Positions 44,080-49,900 of a stretch of 49,900 nt of DNA are shown piece by piece; the first letter of the stretch is position 1, and each line of letters starts with the position of its first letter. Source of the stretch: Acetobacteraceae bacterium (GTDB taxonomy: Bacteria; Pseudomonadota; Alphaproteobacteria; Acetobacterales; Acetobacteraceae). The notes under the pieces were generated by a model that did not search any database, was not told where the DNA came from, and saw only the letters and a program-made list of their open reading frames with translations. The stretch is from NCBI GenBank assembly GCA_009693865.1, contig SHWL01000013.1, positions 1 through 49,900 on the forward strand, in the 5' to 3' direction. The translations under genes were made by a program, and so were the position numbers.

Positions 44080-45018
44080 CTACCACCCCAATGACAACCG
44101 CACCTTCGCCAGCGCGGACATATGAGACTCATGTTCACCAGCGAAGCGGACGCAGAGGTGGCTCGCGCCCGCCTTCGCATAGGCATCGAGCCATTCAGCC
44201 ACTCCCGCCCCCGGCCCGGCGTAACAAGCCTGACGCCGCCGCAGAACCGGCGCGGGCTGGCTGTAATAGCGTTCAAGGAACCCGTTCAGCCTCGCCTCGG
44301 CTTTCGCCGCGTCGTCGTCGAGCGCGATCGTCAGATACATCGCCCCAGCCACGGAGGCCGGATCGCGGCCGGCTGTTTTCGCGACGCCGCGCACATGGGC
44401 AAGCCCGCTGGCGAAAGCTTCGGGCGCCGGCGCGATCGGAAACCAGCCGTCGAATGACTTGCCGGCGCGCTCCAGACTGGCGGGAAGGTTACCACCAATC
44501 CACAGCTTCGGGCCATCCGGGCGATACGGCGTGGGCGCGACCACGCCTTGTTTCACTTTCCAGCGTCCATCCCAGTCGACCGGTTCGCCTGTCCACAGCG
44601 CCCGGCACAGCCGCAGCCCCTCCATCATCCGGCCGATGCGTTTTTCAAATGGCACGCCCGCCGCTTCGAACTCCGCCCGGATACTGGGCGCATCGGCGGC
44701 GAAGCCAACGCCCAGGATCAGGCGCCCCTCGGAAATCTGATCCAACGTCGCAACCTGATGCGCCAGCACCACGGGATTGCGCAGCGCGGGCAACAGCACC
44801 GCCGTTCCCAGTTCGACGCGTCCCACCCTTCCCGCCACACCCGCGAGCAAGGTCAGCGGATCATGGCGCGGCCGGGCGAGCAACGAATCCCCAACCCACA
44901 CGGAATCGAACCCTTCCGCCTCCGCCCGCGCGGCGAGCTCCAACAATGGCGCCGCTTCCGGCCGACCTTCCATGATCTGCTCCCGCGTGGGCAGCAGGTA
45001 ACCGAGTTTCGGGGTCAT
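44080..45018 (-). CDS. LLM-class flavin-dependent oxidoreductase
   Basis: A 312-residue luciferase-like TIM-barrel protein. It begins MTPKLGYLLPTREQ and shows AARAEAEGFDSVWVGDSLL, VELGTAVLLPALRNPVVLAHQVATLDQISEGRLILGVG and PDGPKLWIGGNLPASLERAGKSFDGWFP. The family uses FMN or F420 to oxidise diverse substrates; none is indicated here. Two further LLM genes lie at 47491 and 48362. The stop is followed by rnpB, which appears to have its own promoter. Confidence 0.88.
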   Translation of the reverse strand: MTPKLGYLLPTREQIMEGRPEAAPLLELAARAEAEGFDSVWVGDSLLARPRHDPLTLLAGVAGRVGRVELGTAVLLPALRNPVVLAHQVATLDQISEGRLILGVGFAADAPSIRAEFEAAGVPFEKRIGRMMEGLRLCRALWTGEPVDWDGRWKVKQGVVAPTPYRPDGPKLWIGGNLPASLERAGKSFDGWFPIAPAPEAFASGLAHVRGVAKTAGRDPASVAGAMYLTIALDDDAAKAEARLNGFLERYYSQPAPVLRRRQACYAGPGAGVAEWLDAYAKAGASHLCVRFAGEHESHMSALAKVRLSLGW

Positions 45019-45144
45019 CGGGATCAGCCTTCCAGTTCACGTCACGGCGAGAACCCGTGAGGATCGTTGCTTCCCATCAGGAAGACAAGCTGACCAATCC
45101 ACTGTCGGGCGAACGGCGCTCCCTGCGGGTTCCGCCGTCTTTTG

Positions 45145-47244
45145 TCAGGGCGTGTCGCTCAAGACAACGCCCGACGCGGCTGTCATCGGAACATGCAGCG
45201 GCATGTTCAGCGCCCACTCCGCGCCAAGATCGGTCGCGATGTTCCAGTTTGCCGGCGGGGTGACACTCGCGAAATTGTCGGTCACGAGGTTCCCGCGGCC
45301 GATCGTCGCAGTGCCATACGGATAGAACAGACGACACGCGGCGCTGGCACTCGTCAGACTCCACGCCAATGTAATCCGTATTTGCGTGGCGTTTACCCGC
45401 GCGCAGGCCGTCGCGGCGGCAATGGCACCTGGCGCGCTCATTGAGCCTCCGTCCATCACCCCCCATCCCGCCCCGAGCGCGGCCTGCGTGGTGGGCACGA
45501 TCAGATCGGTGCCAGAATCGTGCTGGACCGTCACGACCAGGCTGGTCGCGGTTTCTCGATAGACATGGGTGACGACCGGCCCGCCAGTGGCCGGAATACC
45601 TGCTGGAATGGATGCAATCGCATCGCCACCTTCCGAGGCCAGGACCGCGCGCGCCACCAGCGACGCGGCCAGCCTGCCAAACCGCAGGTTGTCCGCGCTG
45701 TCGCGATGCAACGAATCCCCGCCGGCCCAGAGCCCCGTGGCCGGATCGTACGACGCCGGCGCCCGTGGCAGGCTGTCCGCCGTTTGCGGTAGAACCACCG
45801 TTACGTTCTGCGCCGGATCCGCCGCCATTCCGGCCACGACCTCGCGCTGCATCTGCATCCCCGCGTGGTTGTCGCCGTATGCGAAAGGGATCGCCGACCA
45901 CCAGACCTGCGGCAGACTCGCCGGGGAACGGGAGAGCATATTGCGTTCCAGCGACAACAGACGCCGTGCAGCCGCCGCGTACGTCGGTTTCTCGCTGTAT
46001 GCGCGAGCGCTGTCATCCTCGGACCAGGGCCACAGGATCGCGACGATGTCGGCCGCGTCGGCAGGGTCAGTGTTGGACTGAAGCCAGGTTCTCACCGCCT
46101 GTCCGTCGGTCCCGAGCTCCCAGGTGGAAGGATCGCTGCCATCGTTGGGGTTGATCAGGAACGAACCGCCGAAGCCCAAAGCAGCCACAGGATAGATGCC
46201 TTCGCCAAGGATACATGTCGCCGACGGCGGGCTCCCGTACGACCCCACCACCCCAAAGCCCAATGCGCCCAGATGCCAGGCCACCCCCTGAGCCAGCAAA
46301 TGCCAGGCGCCGTCGTTCAGGCCATTGCCCGCGTTGGACTGCCCAGAGACCAGGATCTGGACGCCCTTGCGCGGCCCCGTGATCCAGCGTGCTTCGTAGG
46401 CCAGAACCGCGGCGATGCCCGCGGCACTCAGCGCGTTGTCCCAAACCGCGGCTTCGTGGAACCAGCACTCCGCTCCGCCGTTGACCGCGCCGTTGTGCAG
46501 AAACAGGAGTGGTACGCCGTTGGACGCCGCCAACGGATTGGGCGAGGCCGTGGCAACCTGAGTTGCGTCGAGCCAAACATCCACACCGCCACCAGGCGTG
46601 TTGCGCAGCACGACCGCGTGCGTGTGCCGCCGTGTCAATCCGCCGATCAGCACGGTTTGCTGGGCACCAGGAAACAGCACCAGACGGTTAGTGCCAGTCT
46701 TGTTGTCAGCGGCGAGCACCACGGTGCCACCGATACTCAACAGGGTGCTGGCTGTATCAGAATTCTGGCGCCAGTTCGGCCGTGACCAGACCAGCAACAA
46801 CGTCCACGCGGCTCCAGCTCCGAGATTTGTCGCGCCGCCAATCAGACCTTGGTCCGGGTCCATGAGTGGAAGCTGCTGACCGGACGCGGGCAGGTTGGGC
46901 GGGACGACCAGGTTGCGGCCAAGCCCGCCGAGAAAGCCGTTCAACCGGGGCGTGGAGGTCGGCGGCGTGCCGCCATTGCCCGCCTGATGCCAGACCGTCA
47001 GAGCGCCGCCGCCGCCCGATTTATCGGTCACGCCGCCCGACTGAGCCCTGAATGCCGCGAGCGGCACTCCGGTTGGGTCGAGCACACCCGTTGCCACCCC
47101 TGCGTCCCACCATCCGGTGAGACCGGCCACCGCGGTCAGATCCTGTGCGGCCGGGATCGACGTAGACAGGGGCTCAACGAGCATTGGCCTTCCGGGGGCA
47201 GCCATCATGATCGTGTTGTTGGGTCCGGCCAGAATCACGGTCAT
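45145..47244 (-). CDS. LamG-like plus SGNH/sialate-O-acetylesterase-like protein
   Basis: A 699-residue protein. Residues about 40-290 are beta-rich and resemble a concanavalin/LamG jelly roll (GLTGWWDAGVATGV ... ECWFHEAAVWDNALSAAGIAAVLAYEARW). From about 295 to 560 is an SGNH-type esterase: block I ILVSGQSNAGNG (Ser near 300), and the Asp/His block GDSLHRDSADNLRFGRL (near 510), as in carbohydrate-esterase 6 and SASA families. The last 130 residues are beta-rich. No signal peptide is seen. It probably removes acetyl groups from a polysaccharide; proteins of this layout occur in phage tails and surface-exported proteins. Confidence 0.72.
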   Translation of the reverse strand: MTVILAGPNNTIMMAAPGRPMLVEPLSTSIPAAQDLTAVAGLTGWWDAGVATGVLDPTGVPLAAFRAQSGGVTDKSGGGGALTVWHQAGNGGTPPTSTPRLNGFLGGLGRNLVVPPNLPASGQQLPLMDPDQGLIGGATNLGAGAAWTLLLVWSRPNWRQNSDTASTLLSIGGTVVLAADNKTGTNRLVLFPGAQQTVLIGGLTRRHTHAVVLRNTPGGGVDVWLDATQVATASPNPLAASNGVPLLFLHNGAVNGGAECWFHEAAVWDNALSAAGIAAVLAYEARWITGPRKGVQILVSGQSNAGNGLNDGAWHLLAQGVAWHLGALGFGVVGSYGSPPSATCILGEGIYPVAALGFGGSFLINPNDGSDPSTWELGTDGQAVRTWLQSNTDPADAADIVAILWPWSEDDSARAYSEKPTYAAAARRLLSLERNMLSRSPASLPQVWWSAIPFAYGDNHAGMQMQREVVAGMAADPAQNVTVVLPQTADSLPRAPASYDPATGLWAGGDSLHRDSADNLRFGRLAASLVARAVLASEGGDAIASIPAGIPATGGPVVTHVYRETATSLVVTVQHDSGTDLIVPTTQAALGAGWGVMDGGSMSAPGAIAAATACARVNATQIRITLAWSLTSASAACRLFYPYGTATIGRGNLVTDNFASVTPPANWNIATDLGAEWALNMPLHVPMTAASGVVLSDTP

Positions 47245-47360
47245 GGCGAGATTTCCGTCGGGGTGGGAACGGCAATACGGCCGTCAGTTTGCATTCGGGG
47301 GATATCCTTCGATCCAGGCTCGGCAGCCCTTGCCACCGGCGATTTTCGCCGGGCCTTCTA

Positions 47361-47429
47361 ACTTATACTAACTTATATGGCAAGTATAATTAACATTTTT
47401 CGCCGTGGAGGCCCCTGGCATGGGGCCTC
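47361..47429. other. AT-rich direct repeat and GC hairpin upstream of the esterase gene
   Basis: TAACTTATAC/TAACTTATAT is a direct repeat at 10-bp spacing (about 47361-47380), in a very AT-rich stretch to about 47398, unlike its surroundings. Next to it is a perfect 8-bp hairpin GAGGCCCC/GGGGCCTC (47408-47415 with 47422-47429). Likely promoter or regulator site for the esterase gene (-), with the hairpin at the end of the LLM transcript. Confidence 0.4.
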
Positions 47430-47490
47430 AGCAAATGAACGGGGCGGCAGGCGGTCATCCACCGCCGCCTCCGATCCGTGCCGCGGCGGG

Positions 47491-48345
47491 TCAGCCGTCC
47501 AACTGTTTCATGATCGCGGTCCAACGGTCGATGATCGGCATGCATTCGTCTTCCTTCCCCGCGGGCAGCGAGAAGACGACGCGGTCGATCCCGATCTCTT
47601 CGCAGAAGCGCAGTTGCTCGATGACCTCGGGCACGCGGAAAATCGTAATCGGCAGGCTGGCCGGATCACGGCCGGCTTCCACGGCCATTTCCCGGAACTT
47701 CCCGATCAGCACGCCAATGCCGTCCTTGGCGAGACGATCCGCGCGCGGGATCCAACCGTCACCGTACGCGACGGCGCGCCGCGCGGCATAGGGGAAGGCG
47801 CCGCCGACGATGATCGGCGGGTGGGGCGTTTGCACCGGCTTCGGCCACTGCTTCATCTTTTCTATGTTCACCAGCTCGCCGTGGTATTCCGGTTCCTCCT
47901 GGGTCCAGATCGCCTTCATTGCCTCGATCCGTTCACGGCCCAGTTTGTGACGGGTTTTGAACTCGGTGCCATGATTTTCGATCTCGTCCTGATTCCAGCC
48001 ATTTCCAACCCCGAACAGAAATCGCCCGTTGGAAACCCGGTCGAGCGAGGAAATCAACTTCGCCGTCACGATCGGATCCCGTTGCGGAACCAGACAAACA
48101 CCCGTGCCAACTTTGAGTCTCGTGGTCACGGCAGCGGCCGTGTTCAACGCGATGAAGGGGTCGTAAATATCGTAATAAGGCCGGATCAAAGGTCCGCCCG
48201 CCGGATACTGCGTCTTACGGGTCGAGGGAATGTGAGTGTGTTCCGGCACCCAGAGCGATTCGAAGCCCCGCTCCTCCAGCTCACGCCCCAAAGCGGCGGG
48301 CTGCATCGAGTCGCTGGTGAAAAACATGACGGTGCCAATTTTCAT
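47491..48345 (-). CDS. LLM-class oxidoreductase, F420-dependent-like
   Basis: A 284-residue luciferase-like protein of the group often annotated TIGR03619. Features: MKIGTVMFFTSDSMQPAALG, ERGFESLWVPEHTHIP, KVGTGVCLVPQRDPIVTAKLISSLDRVSNGRFLFGVGNGWNQDEIENHG and PPIIVGGAFPYAARRAVAYGDGW. Cofactor (FMN or F420) cannot be told from sequence by eye. 16 bp after the next LLM gene (48362), transcribed in the same direction, so the two are probably co-transcribed. Confidence 0.9.
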   Translation of the reverse strand: MKIGTVMFFTSDSMQPAALGRELEERGFESLWVPEHTHIPSTRKTQYPAGGPLIRPYYDIYDPFIALNTAAAVTTRLKVGTGVCLVPQRDPIVTAKLISSLDRVSNGRFLFGVGNGWNQDEIENHGTEFKTRHKLGRERIEAMKAIWTQEEPEYHGELVNIEKMKQWPKPVQTPHPPIIVGGAFPYAARRAVAYGDGWIPRADRLAKDGIGVLIGKFREMAVEAGRDPASLPITIFRVPEVIEQLRFCEEIGIDRVVFSLPAGKEDECMPIIDRWTAIMKQLDG

Positions 48346-48361
48346 GACTTTGTCTCCTGCT

Positions 48362-49375
48362 TCAGGCGGCCGAGCGAACGGCGGGGAAAATCTCTTCCGA
48401 GATCAATTGCATTTGTTCCATCGCGAGACTGGCGGGCATGCCGACCCAGTGAATTCCCAGCACCAGCGTGTTGATGTTGAAGCGACGCTTCAGTTCCAGG
48501 ATTTGCTCGGTCACCTCGGCGGGCGATCCGAACAAAAAACGGTCATTCATCAGGTCTTCGAAATCCGCGCTGAACGCATCGCCCGACGGCATGACCTGAT
48601 CCTGCCCCCAGGCCTTGTAGGCGGCGTATTTCGCCTCCAGCGACGGCCGCGCGAGGCGGATGGCTTCGGCGCGGGTCGGCGCGACGAAACATTCCCGCGC
48701 CATCGGCAATTCGTCGGGGAAAGGTTTGCCTGCTTCGTCCAGCGCGCGTTTGTAGACTTCCATTTGATCCGCGATGGTGTCGATCTTGTTGTGCGGGTTG
48801 ATGAACCAGGTATCCGCGACCCGAGCCGCGCGGCGAATGCCGACGTTGGCGTTGGCGCCGATCCACACCGGTGGCATCGGCTTTTGCACGGGCATGACGG
48901 TGCAGTTGGCGTTGTCGAGTTCGAAATAGCTCCCCTTCATTGTCACGAAATCTTCCGACCAAAGGCGTTTTACCGCTTCCAGACATTCCTCGAACCGTTT
49001 GCCGGACTGTTTCTGGGTTGAGCCAAACGCCTTGAACTCGACCTCGCGGTAGCCGATGCCGGCGCCAAAGATCAGCTTGCCGTTGCACATCACATCCAGT
49101 GAGGCCAGTTCTTCCGCCACGTGCAGCGGACTGTGCAGCGGCAACAGCACGACGCCGGGACACAGCCGCAGCTTCGGCGCGATCATCGCGACCTGGCAAA
49201 GATAAGGAATTTGCTGGATGTATTGGAACGGGTGCGAACTGTAATGCGAACCCTTGCCAATCAGATCGTAGCCCAGGTCTTCGGCGAATTTGGCGGCGTC
49301 GAGGTCTTCCTTCAGGCGGACGCGCATGTCGTCGCCCTGTGGGTACTGGCCGCGTATGATCAGGCCGAAGCGCAT
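48362..49375 (-). CDS. LLM-class flavin-dependent oxidoreductase
   Basis: A 337-residue luciferase-like protein: MRFGLIIRGQYPQGDD, AKFAEDLGYDLIGKGSHYSSHP, LRLCPGVVLLPLHSPLHVAEELASLDVMCNGKLIFGAGIGYREVEF, and MPPVWIGANANVGIRRAARVADTWFINP. It is the upstream member of a two-gene LLM pair (with 47491-48345). A GGGAGGAT lies in front of the ATG. Substrate unknown. Confidence 0.9.
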   Translation of the reverse strand: MRFGLIIRGQYPQGDDMRVRLKEDLDAAKFAEDLGYDLIGKGSHYSSHPFQYIQQIPYLCQVAMIAPKLRLCPGVVLLPLHSPLHVAEELASLDVMCNGKLIFGAGIGYREVEFKAFGSTQKQSGKRFEECLEAVKRLWSEDFVTMKGSYFELDNANCTVMPVQKPMPPVWIGANANVGIRRAARVADTWFINPHNKIDTIADQMEVYKRALDEAGKPFPDELPMARECFVAPTRAEAIRLARPSLEAKYAAYKAWGQDQVMPSGDAFSADFEDLMNDRFLFGSPAEVTEQILELKRRFNINTLVLGIHWVGMPASLAMEQMQLISEEIFPAVRSAA

Positions 49376-49462
49376 GGGGATCCTCCCGGTTGGTTAGGAG
49401 GAGTGTAAGCGGGGAACGCGGCGCCGACAAAGCCAGCCTCGTTGGAAGTGGCTCGCCGGCGG

Positions 49463-49756
49463 TCAGGCGCCTGCCCAACGGGCGTCGAGGTAACGCCGCA
49501 CCATTGGCCCCCAGATGCTGGATCCACCATTGCCAAAGAACAGCCGGTGACCGTCGGACCCGAACGGCCCGGGCTGGATCAGCTCCGCTTTGCCGCCGGC
49601 CCTGGTGAACGCAGCATGCATGTTGGCCGCCAATCCTGGGTCGAAATCCGAATCACTCGCCGCGTAGACCCAGAGCATCGGGGTAGAGGCGGTCGCGCCT
49701 GAAACGCCGCCGGCCCGGGCGAGTTCGTCCGGCCGGCAATTCTTGTGCGGCACCAC
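49463..49756 (-). pseudogene. 3' fragment of a dienelactone-hydrolase-like gene
   Basis: The 97 residues read as the C-terminal third of a dienelactone hydrolase/alpha-beta hydrolase: NCRPDELARAGG, STPMLWVYAASDSDFDPGLAANMHAAF, and the likely catalytic histidine in GSDGHRLFFGNGGSSIWGPMV. The N-terminal two thirds, with the nucleophile, are missing; the reading frame runs into a stop at 49784-49786 in sequence of different composition. The gene looks truncated by an insertion or rearrangement near 49757; a GTG at 49756 would only be an accidental start. Confidence 0.75.
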
Positions 49757-49900
49757 TACTGTCCGGTCAATAGCTGAATAAATTCAATTGGTTATCGTCC
49801 ATGACATGTTCGGAACTGTCAGCTGTTTGAGAAATCACAGATTCTATCGAGGCCTTTTCAAATACTGTCACCGAAAACACCTGCATCAATGTGTAGAGGG
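49757..49900. other. AT-rich sequence beyond the hydrolase breakpoint
   Basis: About 60% AT, compared with the GC-rich window, and unlike the coding sequence it abuts. It begins ACTGTCCGGTCAATAGC and could be the end of an insertion sequence, but I cannot assign a family and no transposase is visible before the window ends. Confidence 0.4.

Noticed and set aside
47408-47429. 8-bp GC hairpin as a rho-independent terminator for the LLM gene pair
   Set aside because: On the - strand it is followed by CACGGCGAAAAATG, with no T-run, so intrinsic termination is not supported.

Overview
The window is a GC-rich bacterial chromosome segment, most likely from an alphaproteobacterium and plausibly Acetobacteraceae (Rhodospirillales/Acetobacterales). 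This rests on MucR, a PraR-type regulator and Fur/Mur genes, an OlsB-type acyltransferase, and a complete division and cell wall (dcw) cluster with alphaproteobacterial-looking FtsZ and FtsL. The taxonomic placement is inference; no 16S gene or tRNA is visible.

Left part (1-8.5 kb, mostly + strand): a pair of inverted hairpin repeats, a two-gene PIN toxin-antitoxin module, a small hypothetical gene, then a housekeeping run: nfuA-like Fe-S scaffold, RutE-type nitroreductase, tsaB, rimI, tusA-like (-), mucR, fur/mur, olsB-like, lnt and a PraR-like regulator. Middle-left (8.5-21.7 kb) is metabolic/accessory: DUF2244 membrane protein, CaiB/BaiF CoA-transferase, MFS carrier, pRiA4b ORF-3 protein, acyl-CoA dehydrogenase coupled to a SWIM-SNF2 helicase, class III aminotransferase, and a compact AtuA/DUF4387/LLM-monooxygenase set.

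The centre (42.6 down to 21.7 kb, all - strand) is the dcw cluster in the order mraZ, rsmH, ftsL, ftsI, murE, murF, mraY, murD, ftsW, murG, murC, murB, ddl, ftsQ, ftsA, ftsZ. It makes the UDP-MurNAc-pentapeptide and lipid II precursors and the divisome core. Most junctions are 1-4 bp stop/start overlaps. The three clear breaks upstream of ftsQ are all filled with repeat DNA: rsmH/ftsL holds seven consecutive hairpins including a 24-bp perfect inverted repeat; ftsW/murG holds 1.1 kb with a 24-bp tandem array and an opposite-strand GIY-YIG nuclease gene framed by inverted copies of a 42-bp palindromic repeat; murB/ddl holds a solo copy of that repeat. The dcw promoter region carries four TGGGN boxes at exact 10-bp spacing, matching the known MraZ operator.

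Right part (43-49.9 kb): an orphan Flp-type pilin gene, RNase P RNA (rnpB, -), three LLM-family flavin oxidoreductases, a LamG/SGNH esterase-like protein, and the 3' part of a dienelactone-hydrolase-like gene cut off at an abrupt change to AT-rich sequence near 49,757.

The most interesting candidate system is the GIY-YIG gene flanked by inverted REP-like palindromes. It resembles the layout of REP/RAYT elements but has a different nuclease.
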